Assembly (NCBI GenBank): GCA_905183005.1
Contig: CAJJDO010000010.1
Span: forward strand, 111,865 to 175,864
Origin: Paramecium pentaurelia
Lineage: Eukaryota > Ciliophora > Oligohymenophorea > Peniculida > Parameciidae
DNA: 64,000 nt
Reading direction: 5' to 3'
Each line of letters begins with the position of its first letter. Position 1 is the stretch's first letter. The position numbers were made by a program, and so were the translations under genes. This document shows, piece by piece, positions 36,789 to 49,153 of the stretch. The notes beneath the pieces were generated by a model. The model searched no databases. It was given only the letters and a program-made list of their open reading frames with translations, and was not told the origin of the DNA.

Positions 36789-37395
36789 ATGTCAATGTCA
36801 TAACAAAGATATCAAACTCTTATGGGTTCTGATGATATTTCACAAATATGTAGTGGATTCATTAGATTTATTGAAGAAGTAATTCTCTTTTAAATTATTA
36901 ATATAGATATTATTACCTATTGCTAAATAAGATACAAAATAATTTTAAAATTGGACAAAGTTCAAAGAGATAATTGATCCATTTAATAAAAAAATTGAAT
37001 TATAAAGAGTTGAGTAATATTTCTAATAATTTAATAATTCTAAGATTAATTAAGAAAATAAACCACCTTCACCAATACTTAAAGAATAAACTAAAAATAC
37101 TGTAAATATTCAAGATAGAAGTTATTCAATACCATAAACAACAATCATTTAAACTATAAAAGAGGATTACGAAAATTAACTTAAGGAAATTACAGATAAA
37201 ATTAATAAAACATTTCATTAAAATAATACTCATTTAGATATTCTTCTTAAAATGAATAATACAACATAAGATGCTAAGAATAAATTAGAACTAAATAATA
37301 ATAATCAAAGAAACACTTCAATCACCAGAAGAGTAGATTTTAAAAGAAGAAATACAGATTACTATTCATTTAAACCTATTAATAATATATAATGA
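36789..37395 (+). CDS. Unrecognised soluble protein
   Basis: One 28-nt intron after GFIRFIEE gives a frame of 192 codons exactly, ATG 36789 (MSMSQQRYQTLMGSDDISQI) to TGA 37395. It is hydrophilic with helical stretches (WTKFKEIIDPFNKKIELQRV; DYENQLKEITDKINKTF) and a basic C-terminus (ITRRVDFKRRNTDYYSFKP). No membrane segment or known domain. It lies 75 bp after the membrane-protein gene. A second in-frame Met at codon 3 could be the true start. Confidence 0.6.
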
Positions 37396-37438
37396 ATAAA
37401 TATTTACATATAACTAAAAATATTTAAACATATACTAA

Positions 37439-37557
37439 TCAAAACTCATCTTCTGGATTCTCTCCATCATCAAATCCTTCATCTTCTTATTATCTTTATT
37501 AAGATTATTATTATATTATTTATTTATTAGGAAATTAAAATAATTTTTGTTATTCTG

Positions 37558-37605
<48 letters not shown>

Positions 37606-39039
37606 ATTTTGATGTATTTAATTCATCAACATCAACCTTCTTTTTATTTGCATAAAATATCTAATCATGTATTAATGTCACTATCTTTTCATTATCTAAT
37701 AATGTTTGAATTAATTTATCTCTATCTTCCTTCTCCAAATTATCTTATTTATCTATATTATTTAATAAATAATTTACTTTTATTATTTTTATTAAATATT
37801 CTAGCTTCTCCTTTTATTTATATAATTTCTTCCTTAATATCATCTATACATTTTCTTAATATTACTTCTAATTCTGATTTACTTTACATTTCTTTAATAT
37901 ATAATTATTTTAATTCTCTCACTCTCTTTTATTCCTTTTTTAATGTTGATTACAAAGATTTTATTGTTTTCTCATACCTTTATAATGTTTATTAAATTGA
38001 TTATGATCCTTATAATTATTATTGAATTTAAGATGGATTTTTTGATAATTATTCATCTTTATTTTATTTATTTTATGATTATGATTAGGCTGAATTCTTT
38101 ACAGACCTAATTCTCACTTTAGCTTTACTTCCAGGTCTTACTATATCTTAATACGATGGTTAATCAAATGATTGATCATCTTATTCTACTTCATCCTTTT
38201 ATACTTCATTTAACAATTTCTCATATTATTATATTTATGATTTAAGAATCGCATTTTTTTTCTTTTTCATTATTAACTCTTTTAAAAGCATTTCTCTATC
38301 ATTCTCTTATGTCTAATACTATATTTTTAATTCTTTATATTTTTACATTAGAGAATGATTTTCATTATCTATTTTTTAAGCTATATTTTTAATCCATTCT
38401 AATTCACTAATCAATTAATTTTCTTTCTCAATATATTCTTAATCATTTTTACCTTTCTTAATTCTTTCCTCTTCAAATTATTTCTTTATTTCATTAATTT
38501 TATTATTAAAAAATCGAATAATATCTCTCTCTTAATCCACTAATATTTTTGATGTTCTTAATTAAATATTATTGATTCCCTCAATAATCTTATTATGATC
38601 CTTATATATATTCTCCATTATTTTTCGATCTCCTTAATCTAAAGCTGTTTTAGCTCTTAATTCAGATTATAATTCTTCTATTGTTTTTCTATATTCAATT
38701 TCTCTATTAACAAATCTTTCTTATCTATTTTTTAGTTCCAATTCCAATTAATTTGTTCTCATTTTTTCTTTTTCCAATATTGCTTACAATTCTTAACATT
38801 TCAATATCCAATCTTATGCTGTCATTTCATTTTTTGTTATAACAGTACTCTATTAGATTTGCTTTTTCTTATTTTTTGGATCATTAGGATCACCTTTCTT
38901 ACCTTATAGATCTATTTACATTTTCGTCGGTTTTAAGATTGCCTCAGGATTAATAACTAAAATTAAATTCAAACTCACATTTAGTTAAATCAGGAGTTGT
39001 AGATGCTAATCTATCTGCAATTTCTTGCATCTTTTACAT
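37439..39039 (-). CDS. Long coiled-coil protein with TAA-encoded polyglutamine
   Basis: ATG 39039 (MQKMQEIADRLASTTPDLTK). With introns of 22 nt (near 38963-38984) and 25 nt (near 37748-37772) the frame closes at 517 codons exactly, TGA 37439. After INPEAILKPTKMQIDLQGKK, residues of about 65-270 are nearly continuous coiled coil (for example LEKEKMRTNQLELELKNRQE). A Ser/Gln-rich linker, a second coil (LQRYEKTIKSLQSTLKKEQK) and DKLIQTLLDNEKIVTLIHD follow. Then come 15 or more glutamines and an acidic end (EDEGFDDGENPEDEF). The style is that of axonemal or basal-body coiled-coil proteins, but no family is recognised. Confidence 0.75.
37559..37603. repeat. (TTA)15 microsatellite coding for polyQ
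   Basis: Fifteen uninterrupted tta units. On the minus strand this is in-frame TAA, read as glutamine, inside the coiled-coil gene; it follows SKY and is followed by PEQQKLFQFPNK. Confidence 0.9.
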
Positions 39040-41317
39040 GCTCTTTGTATTTTTTATAAATTATTAGTCATCCTATATTTTCTACATTTATTTTATTGTT
39101 ATATTATATAATTAAAAAATAATAATCCTTATAAATAATTAATAATAAAAATATACTTAACACATAAATATGTATTTTACAATCTTTAAAGTAACAATTA
39201 AATTTTAAATGAACTAGTTCAATTTTTAAAAATATTTTTACAACTGACAAAAAATTTATGGTAATATAAAAATATTTTTGAATACAATTATCAAATAAAA
39301 TTTAATGTTTAAATTATAATTTTTTACTAAAAGCTACTCACTCTTTAATCCTAATATTAATAGTATGTAGAGATGATTAAGTAATATTTCATTTATTTAA
39401 CATTTGTTGTTGAATTACCTTTTAAAATTCTAAGATCTCTTTAAAATATGATAATAAATATTCATAACATGATTTTGGATTGAAAAATGATTTATTATTT
39501 ATTTTTATTAAATTTTAAATGGATATCTTTTAATATATCTATAAAATAATGGTATAATATTCTGATATTTCAATCATATTATTGATTCTAAAAGTTTTAT
39601 TATTTATTTTAAATAATGAGAAGTAATTTTGAATAATTTTTACAATCAATATTTTTGATATAATCAAAAATTTAATATGATTATATTTAGTTTAATTATG
39701 ATATTAATCCATTAGTATATTAATAAATAATATTCAATAAAGCAATTTATATTATTTTTATAAAAATAATGCTTTTGCAGAAAAGATTTATCCAACAAGA
39801 TTGAAGATTTATATTTTAATTTGAATCAAAAGTTAAAAATATTATGAGGGTGTATTAGAATCATCTGCAATATAATATATTTACCTAGTCTATTTATTAT
39901 AATTATTAAAATTTTGAATTTTAAATATGAAGTTTTGGAAGATCTTTTTTTTGTTAAGAATATAATTAAATTATCATATAATTAAATGAGTTATAGAAAC
40001 AATAGATTATATTTGAAAGCATAAATTTTCATAAATCACATAAAATTCTTGATATTTTTAAATTATTTTCAATATCTAGTATGATTATGGCTTCTTTAAA
40101 CACAGATCTATTTACATTTTATTTTTTCAGCATATTTTTAGGATAAAAAATCATAGATTTATTAATATTTGTCTATTAACAGGATCTAGTAAAATGCTTA
40201 GCTTATGAAATTTTGATACAAGGTAAAAGAGAAGAACATTATTCCCTTAAATTTTATTAAAAATTAGACTTTCTTTTTTTTAAACCTATCATATGATAGT
40301 TATTTCTAATTAAAAGGTGTGGAAACTTTGTTTTTGTTTAATTGATGTTTTTGGATTAAAATATATCTTCAAAAAATACTTATTTTTTCAGATTTTATCT
40401 TTTGAAGCAATTATTTTTATTATGTAACTTTTGGAGATAGATTTTATCGTTGTCACTTTACCATTAGTTTAATGAATTTTAAATACCATTATCATAATTG
40501 CAATGTTAACAAAATTATGATTGATTGAAATGACTATTAGGAATAGAATCTTTTTTATTTTGATTTAGTTTAATGATAGGCACATCATTCTTTACTTAAA
40601 AAATAAGCATCAAGGTTATTTTATTTTATTTTCAATATTTCTTATAGGAATATCTTTAATACGTATTAATAATTTTATTATTTTACACATAAATATATAG
40701 TTCAGTTTAATTCAAATTCTAATGTGTAAATAAATTGATTTGTTTATATTAATTGACGTCATTGATTATTCAAAATATTAAAAATTTGGATTTGTGATGT
40801 TTATGGATTTAGCCATCAATAAAATGATTTAATCGAAGTAATTGCTCTTAGAGAATTTAATAATAATTTTTCTATTAGTTTAAAATTGGCTATTAAGGAG
40901 AAATATAGATTGGTTATAATAATTGAAATCTTCTTATTTTTTAAGATATTATCATTCTACTTGAAGTTAATAGTAGTCATTATATTTCTAGTTATTGTTA
41001 TTTTTCTTTTTTGATCAAGTATTAATTTTGATAGTAAGATTATATAATCTAATTAATTATATTTGATTTCATAGTTATTAGTAGATAGTAGATGAGTCTT
41101 TTAGGGTATTTAAATATTACCTAATCAAAATGAGTTTAGTATAATCAATTTTTCATTTGTAATTGAATGAGTATATTGAGATTATGATGAATTAATTACA
41201 TAAATTTATGAGTTATGATAGTATAATAAGAGAAATGGATTAGAATATATTTTATTGGGAATTATAAGAATTAGATGTATTTAAATTTAGAAATAGTTGA
41301 AGTAAATTAATTTAATA
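39040..41317. other. Long stretch with no clear gene
   Basis: Some 2.3 kb, the largest gap between genes here. The plus strand has short coding-like patches, such as QDLVKCLAYEILIQGKREEH followed by YSLKFYQKLD near 40180-40270 and FGDRFYRCHFTISLMNF near 40430-40480, each broken by TGA within 20-60 codons and in changing frames. It could be a decayed gene, or a gene with introns I failed to place. No repeats or RNA genes seen. Confidence 0.4.
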
Positions 41318-43886
41318 ATGTAAGACAATTAAAAGCTTTATTCAATCATATTTCCTGATTCTAATCTATAATCTGTAAATCAAGTGCCTTTTTTCATACG
41401 AGACTATGAAATCAATCGGAAACAGATATATTGCTCTGCTTTTTCAAATGAATTGTTAATTTTAGGACATTATGTAACTTATTTAAATTGAGAATAATTA
41501 GAATTGTATTTCGATAATTGACGTTGTGACTAGAAACTACATAATTTAATATACGAATTTGAATTATTAAGGCTGTATAGTAACTGCAGTTGCTATAGGA
41601 TATTATAACAATTATATATTAGTTGGAACATAAAAAGGAAGATTGGAAATGTATTAATTATGTAATTCAATTAAATAATTTGATATTCTAAAACAGATAG
41701 AGATTATAAAATTTAGTGAATGCTCTATTTAGAATATATTTTTAACAAATGGTGATTTAGCTATAGTAATTGATTTGAGTAGCATCAAATGCTTTTATAT
41801 TAATTAGTTGACATAAATGGTATAGAAATAGAAAAAAGAAGAAAACCATAAATATTAATTATTGTAATAAGATATTGAAACAATAACTGAGAAATTTATT
41901 GTTGGTATAAGTGCAAGTGCATATTGTCATTAGACAAATCAATTAGTAATTGCATTAGGAGATAGTTCTATAGTTGTGTATACATTTTTAGGGGAAGATA
42001 TAAATTCAAATATAAGGAATGCAAAAACATATGTGGTTGAATAATTTGAAATAATTAATAAACTTACAATCAGTAATGATGGGCGATTATTAGCAGTAGC
42101 TTAATGTAGGATGGTAAATGGTTTAGAATACAAGATTAATATAATGGATTTAAATAGAAAAGGAAAGGTAATTAAAAAATACTCATATTATGATGGAGCT
42201 GAGGTATTTGATATGAAATTCTTTCCAATTTAGAATAAATTATATGTTGTAGTAAATACAGGATAATTGTTTATTATTGATATTGATTAAAATAGTGATG
42301 AAAGATTATATCTTTAAAATTTAAGTGATTTAACTAAATAAATTTATCCTTTAAGTTAATATTAAGAATTTCCAAATTTATTATAGATATCAGAAAATGG
42401 TCTCATTTAAATTATATCATTTGATACATAAAAAATTGATAATTTACTTTAAATGCCATTTTTATATTTTATAGAATTGAAACTTTAAGAAATGTTTAAT
42501 TATAAACCTGTGTTGTAATAATATTTTTAATCTTCATTTTATATTGGATTTTCAGGAATTGACAAGAAAACTCAATCAAATTAATAGATAATGTTAAATG
42601 GAGAATAATACTTTGAACCATTATATGATGGTATATTAAAAATGAGTGAATATAGAGAATTCTATAAAACAGAATTTCAAGAAAGATTAAGATATAGAAG
42701 AAAGAAATATGAATTACGTATATAGATATTAGCATGGTCATTAAATAGTGTTAAATAAAATCTATTGCCTTAATCTTTTGGAATTGGTAATCCATAATAA
42801 TTAGATTTGAAAAAGAATGAAAGTGAAAAATAGGAATATAGAAAATAATCAAAATAGAAAAAGAAGAAACAATTTATAAAAATTGAATAATTTTTTGATA
42901 CTGCATAAGATACAGATAATAAAATGTTTTTATATTTAAGTGATCTTGCTGATGCTTATCTTAGATAATATAATGATATGAAACTTAGTGATGATAGATA
43001 CTTAATTATTTCAAAACTTTTATAGAATTTACAATATTAAAATCTAACAATGTTACTTCTTGGAAATTGTTCATTATTATTTGATGTTAAACTTCCATTT
43101 AAAGATTATATTATTGATTTAATAAATAAAGTTGATAGATTAAGTTATTTAGATCTTAGTAATAATAAAATTACCTTTGAAGATATCAAAAAGATAACTC
43201 GTTTAACATAATTAAAATATTTAGATTTATCTAGTAATTATCTTGGTAATTAATCTAAGAAACCTATGATGAAATAGAAAATGAGATATTAGAATTTAGA
43301 AATGGTTAATGATGATGAATAATAATTAATATCTGATGATGATTATTCTTTTTATAGATTACTCTTTTAAAAGATTCCAATTATTAATTTAAGAAATAAT
43401 TAATTTACTGATGAAGAAGGTTGTAAATTATTAAGGACACTAGAAAATAATGAAGATATAAGAGTATTAGATATATCTGGTAATTAACTCTTTAGAGAAT
43501 AAACTAGATCTTAATTAGAAATGTTGATTAAAAATAAAAATCTAATTTTAAAAAATACATAAACATTAATTATTGAATTTAGTGAAGAATTATCTGAATC
43601 TGCAATGAAATTCTTTACTAAATAAATTATAGAAAAATTTACAATTCAATTATCTGATGAATAAAAAAAGTAAGTTAAAAATTCTGAAATTGAAGGGACT
43701 GAATAATAAAATAATGATGAATTTCCTATGAATTTTTATTTATATATAGTAAATTCTAATTAGAACTATTATTGGGATTAATCATTATTATAATTGTATG
43801 AAAGATAAGATGAAGGATAAGTAGATGAAATTAAAACATGTTTTGTAAAATATTATATTATTAATATTAGTGTGCTTTTATCATGA
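41318..43886 (+). CDS. WD40 and leucine-rich-repeat protein
   Basis: ATG 41318 (MQDNQKLYSIIFPDSNLQ). One 28-nt intron after ELLILGHY (about 41469-41496) gives 846 codons exactly. The N-terminal half reads like beta-propeller blades (IVTAVAIGYYNNYILVGTQK; SAYCHQTNQLVIALGDSSIV; LTISNDGRLLAVAQCRM). After a basic helical stretch (EFQERLRYRRKKYELRIQIL) come leucine-rich repeats (LSYLDLSNNKITFEDIKKI; LKYLDLSSNYLGN; IRVLDISGNQLF). Such combinations occur in large scaffold proteins, including ciliary ones. The precise role is unknown. The stop lies only 11 bp before the next start. Confidence 0.75.
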
Positions 43887-43897
43887 TATATGTTAAG

Positions 43898-46518
43898 ATG
43901 TGTACTGATATGATTTAAAATATTTAAACTAATTTTATTGAATGCTTAAAATAATGCTTTTGTTCCATTTATTTTATTTAAAAATACATTATATGTTGTT
44001 ATTGTGTATTTTTATAAAGTAATTATGGATCCTTCATCACACATCTTTTAGGTATTAAAACAGCTGATTATGAATATAATAATAAGAAGGATGATCTCAA
44101 AAAACATCTTGAAAATAGTAAATATTCATTAAATATCTTATTTTGGATTAACTTTTTAGCTTTTTATTTTATTTGTGTATTCATACCTGTTTATTTTGTA
44201 CTTGAATGTTAAGGACATTAATGGACAGGACATTTTATATATTGTGGTTATGCATTTCTAGTTTGTTTATTGGAACTTAGATTGGCTAAGACTTGCATAG
44301 ATAAAGAAATTACTCATGCTGAATTTTCAACTGGTCCTTATTGGAAGAGAATAATGTTTTTTGTATATAATTAATTTTTAATATTTTAAGAGTAAAGATT
44401 TGTTGTTAAGTTAAATGGCAAAATTTGATGTATATTCTGATATTTGTTTTATTACTACTGTAATGACTTGTGGAGATAACACTGCTATTGGATATTGTGC
44501 AATAGCTATTATGGCTTTGACATTGTGTACAACAATGTTTCATATATTAAGTTTATTATTATCAAGATAAGATGGAGATGAAAATTATATTGATTATTTA
44601 TGTAATTATTGCTCTTTTGTTGAAATACATTTAGTAGGTTCATTATTAGAAAAATGGACAATATAAAATACAACTAACTTTTTATGGATGAAGGGAATTC
44701 CAAATAGAGTTTATGCAGCAACTTTTAGAACATTTGCAGAAGATTTACCATAATTTTTATTATAAGTTATCTACTTATTTTTAAATCCAAATAAAAAATC
44801 AATAGAAATTCTTATGCTTTCATTGGCATCATCTACAATATCTATTATAATTTCAGTAACTAAATCATTAACAATAACCAAAGCCAATAGAATCAATGAT
44901 ATTATTATGATGAATGAAGTCAAAACTAAATTAGGATTACATAAAGAAGTTACAGATCCAAAATTAAATGAAGAATTAATTTAATTTCTACATGATTATT
45001 ATTAAAATTTTGATGGAGAAGAACATGTTCAAATATTATAATATGGAATGACTGATAATAAGTATTTAAGAAAACCAATGGAAAATACTAATAATATTAG
45101 AACAGTCAAAGGATAAAAATAATCAATGAAAATCATTAAAGGAATATCTATGTTGGTTGAATAATAATAATAAACACAATCAAAAACATAACCAATGATC
45201 AAAAATCCAACTTAAGCTTTGGATTATGAAAAATTAGATTTCTTTGAACCATATTTGTTTCTAATGAATAGCAATTAAGCTAAATTAATATAGAAATTAT
45301 ATCAAAGAGGTTTAGAAATGCATCCTCAAATTGCATAAGTATTGTTAGAATTAGAAATTTAAGATTATGTAGATAATGTTCCTTTATTTTAAAATGAATT
45401 TGAAAAGTTTGATTTTGCAGAGGGAAGTTTTATTGAAAGTTTTGAAGTTTAAATTAAAATTTTAGAGACAATTTATAAATATGTTAAAAAAGATTTAAAT
45501 AAAGAATTATCAGTATTAGATATAGGTTGTGGTAGTGGATTCACAGCTACAGCTATACTCAAATTATTAGAGAAACTTAAACCAAAAGGGACATTTAAAA
45601 TCTTATGTCTTGATCATATTCCTTAAATAATTGAAAGAGCAAAAAATGTTATTGAAATGGGATTTGAGGATTTCTTACAAAATAAAATAATTGAGTTTGA
45701 TATTTATGATTGTCGAAATTCCTTAATGTAATTTGGATAATTTGATATTATTAATTATGGTTTTGCTGTTTATTAAGCAGATAATAAATTAGTAAAACAA
45801 AATGGAATAGCTATAATACCATTAATTGTTTCAACACCTTAAGAACATGAATACTATGCTTTATAAAGATATAGTGATTAAGAAGATGAATTTGTTAATT
45901 TACATTTAGAAGCTTAATCAGGATAATTAGTTTCAAAAGAACTTTAATTCCCTGATCTTTATTAATGTATTTATTTTTATTATAATAGATTTCTAAATAA
46001 AAAAAGGAGAATAATGTAGTATATGTAATGAATCAATCATTAAAAAAGGATAATTCTATTCACCATGGTTATGCAAATATTATTGTATTAAGTGTGGATA
46101 ATATGATGATGATAAAACAGAACTAATAGAATTCAAAATCTTAAGTAATTTAGTATACATTCCATCTGGTTCATCTGATGAAGAATTAAATAGATTAAGT
46201 TCATATAAATTTGGACGTAACTTATTCCCTAAAAAGAATTAATAATTGAATAAGTATCATCCTATAGATTGTCATCCATGTTAAAGAGAGAAAGGAGAAG
46301 AAAAAGATTTTGATCCTTTACCTAGATATATTTGTTTAAATTGTAGACCAGGCAAATTTGATGGTCAACATGTAGATATATGTTATGAGTGTGCCAAATG
46401 TTTTATTGATGATGAAATGGAAAATGAAAGAGATTTAAAGTTATATTATCTGTCAGGTCATTAATCAACCCATTTATTGTTAAAGATTCATTTTTATTAT
46501 GATTATAATTTATATTGA
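43898..46518 (+). CDS. Membrane protein fused to a PIMT-like methyltransferase and a zinc-finger C-terminus
   Basis: With introns of 28 nt (about 44359-44386) and 22 nt (about 45968-45989) the frame from ATG 43898 to TGA 46518 is 856 codons exactly. Residues of about 70-330 carry several hydrophobic helices (LNILFWINFLAFYFICVFIP; TFRAEDLPQFLLQVIYLF-type), loosely like XK/scramblase proteins. Residues of about 440-680 resemble protein-L-isoaspartate methyltransferase: LYQRGLEMHPQIAQVLLELE, then the SAM-binding LSVLDIGCGSGFTATAILK. The end is Cys-rich with CxxC pairs (EQCSICNES, CKYYCIKCG, DCHPCQ, ICLNCRPGKF, ICYECAKCF), fitting zinc binding. Single genes with these three parts are unfamiliar to me. 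The start codon is less sure than the rest. Confidence 0.75.
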
Positions 46519-46717
46519 TGAATTTTGGAAATATTAGATCTTATGATGATTATTATAATCAATATTTATAATATTTTGTATATTCATATTATAAATTCAT
46601 TATTCCTTTGATAAAAAAATTAAATCATATAAATTGTAATATTAGAATATTTCAATTAAAATTTGATAATAAATAAATTAAATTATAAAGAATATTTTTT
46701 ATATAATATAATATAAC

Positions 46718-47671
46718 TCATTATTATAATTCTTATTACTTTTATAATTTCCTTTATTTGACTGATTATCTCCATACATAAATGATCAATCCCCATTTCA
46801 CCATAACTTTAACTCCAAACAATAATACCAATCCCAAAAAACCTCCTTTATAAATAAATTATCAATCTATACTTGATTATGATATCTTAATGAACAAATT
46901 AAACCAATTCTCATACTCTCTTAATTTGCCTTCAGTATTTATTGGAATTATCTTTGCTTTTGGATACTATTACATCAAAACTTTTTCATAACTGCCTAAT
47001 TCATCTACCAATCCTAGTTCTTTTGCTTCTACTCCTAAAAATACATTATTTTCTAATTATTCCTTATTTATTTTTATTTTTTCCCTTCTACTTGTCCAAC
47101 ATTCCTCTGTTAGTTATTTAGATTTCAATCCATAATATTGATGTAAATAATTTATTTCTTATTAATTATTGCTTTTTATCGATGAATTTACAACAAAATT
47201 ATGATTAACTATTTAACTTGATTAATATTACAAAGTCTAATAATATATATTATAACATTACATTTATCCCATAATTTTTGAGGAAATCAGCAAAATTTAA
47301 TTTGTTTTGGTACATATGTGTAAAACCAATCTTAGATGTATTTTAAGCATATGATTTATTTCCCAATTATAATAATTGATATGCATTTCCTAAACTATGT
47401 TCAGTTGCAAATGTATAAAGTGGCAAATCATTTAGATAATTTTTGATTCTCTTTTTCAACACTTCAACTTAGTATGGACATCCTCCTTAAGAATTTATAA
47501 TTAATCCTAAAGCCACTACACTTCCTCTATTATAATGCTCCAACTAATGAGAAATTTAACTCACTCTATTATTTATAAACCTATTTCTTACAATTAAGAA
47601 TTAATTGAACCTTGAATTCTTAATACTAACACAGTTTTTTAGAAAAATATTTTTGATATTAATTAACTCAT
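46718..47671 (-). CDS. S49-family (SppA/SohB-like) signal-peptide peptidase
   Basis: Three introns (26, 25 and 27 nt) give 291 codons exactly from ATG 47671 (MSQLISKIFFQKTVLVLRIQ) to TGA 46718. GSVVALGLIINSQGG matches the conserved NSPGG turn, and YTFATEHSLGNAYQLL the region of the catalytic Ser. KSYAQNTSKIGFTHMY follows, then ECWTSRREKIKI with VEAKELGLVDELGSY, the family's C-terminal signature. A hydrophobic helix (RGFLGLVLLFGVKVMV) anchors the C-terminus. S49 enzymes degrade leftover signal peptides and are mainly known from bacteria and organelles, so a mitochondrial site is possible. Confidence 0.8.
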
Positions 47672-47711
47672 TATAATTATAAATAAATATAAGATGATAG
47701 TGAAATTATTT

Positions 47712-48365
47712 TCATACAATCTAAGCAATTCTGTCATGTTTTTAGTTGTGTTAATTTTAGTCAATTAAAAATATAACAAGATTTTCTTTTTATAAAGAAT
47801 TACATCTTTGACCCTTACTCCTGTCATTATTAAAACTATTAAATGATTCAGTTCTATAATTATTTATTTACGAGACTGATCTATGTTATCTATTAGCCTA
47901 TGAAATTTATAAACAAGGCTAAATACTTTGATATCTATTACTTACTAATTTTTCAATACTTTCTTACCTACTCAAGAATCTAAACCTATCATAATTAATT
48001 TTATGCCATTCTTTTACATTAAATTTCTTTTTCTTCTGAACAAATTAGGATGATGTTTTAGAGAATTAATTTGTTACTACATGTTCAAATGGTTTATTGT
48101 CTAACTTAAAATTTGCAGGAATATATTATTTCTTCTTGAACAGTTAATGCATATTATAATATTTAGTTTGTAATAAGTGATTTAACTTTTTTGAATATTT
48201 ATCTTCGATCTTGTAAACATCTTGATGAATTACACCAATAGTAGAATATCGACGATGTAGTGAATGTGAAGATTTAGGCTCTTAATTTAATTATCTTGTT
48301 GAATATTTCATTTATTAATTAACAGTTGGCTCAAGTGTTTTGATTTTTGACCCTTATAAAAACAT
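47712..48365 (-). CDS. Unrecognised basic protein
   Basis: Intronless frame of 217 codons, ATG 48365 (MFLQGSKIKTLEPTVNQQMK) to TGA 47712. It is hydrophilic and basic, with Ser/Gln/Arg-rich parts (SSHSLHRRYSTIGVIHQD; RYQSIQPCLQISQANRQHRS). No membrane segment or known motif. It ends 41 bp upstream of the S49 peptidase start, both on the minus strand. Confidence 0.6.
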
Positions 48366-48559
48366 TGTTTTTAGTTTATTTTATTTTATTTTTTTTATGT
48401 AATTACAATACTCTATCATCCATAAAAATAATAATATTGTTTAAAATATCTTAGATTACACCTTTAAATGTTCAAAAAAAATAATTACAATTAATGCGTA
48501 ATTATTTATTAAAAGTAAACAAATAAATTATGGATTATTAATAATTAAAATGTTGGTAC

Positions 48560-49093
48560 TCATTATAATTTCAAAGCCTCAAAATATCTGTAATCATAAT
48601 CAAAATTCTTGTCTTTATTTTACACCCAATACTCTACTTTCTCGTAGAATCTCACCTTTTTAGTCTTCTAAGTTATATTAGATCTCATGACTCGATCTGT
48701 TAAAAAATCATTTGACAATTAACGGACCCTTATTTGATTCGACTTTAATCTAACTAAGTTATCTTGATTTATTGATCTTTACACTAATCCATTTTAATTT
48801 CTTTATTGGGCCTTGATTTAAAATTCATTTGAGTCTTAAACATTTTCTAAACCACATAATTTTATTAATTTAGTAATAAAATAAGAAGGTTCATTATTGC
48901 AATCAAATTAGACTAATTTCATTTTTGTAGGTAATTATTATGATTATTATTTGTAACATTTATCTTGTTGTTTGATACAATTTAATTTTGAAATAACAAG
49001 ATTTTGTGAAGGGAAACATACTTTATTTAATAAGAGTTGTTGATAAGATTTGATGTAAGATGGTCTACGAGTTCTAAGGGATTATGGATTCAT
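48560..49093 (-). CDS. Small unrecognised protein with an RVxF-like motif
   Basis: Intronless frame of 177 codons, ATG 49093 (MNPQSLRTRRPSYIKSYQQL) to TGA 48560. A middle part (CNNEPSYFITKLIKLCGLEN) is moderately hydrophobic; the end is TQKTKKVRFYEKVEYWV, then NFDYDYRYFEALKLQ. The KKVRF sequence fits the protein phosphatase 1 docking consensus. The neighbouring gene carries a similar motif, so the two may be diverged relatives. Confidence 0.6.
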
Positions 49094-49153
49094 TCAATAA
49101 ATAAAAATTTTAGCAAATTAATTTATATCTTTAATCATCTTAAAATAATTCAT

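Noticed and set aside
37609..37995. 128-codon plus-strand open frame rich in Leu, Tyr and Ser
   Set aside because: It is the antisense of the coiled-coil/polyQ gene, which has coherent coiled-coil sequence and a frame that closes.
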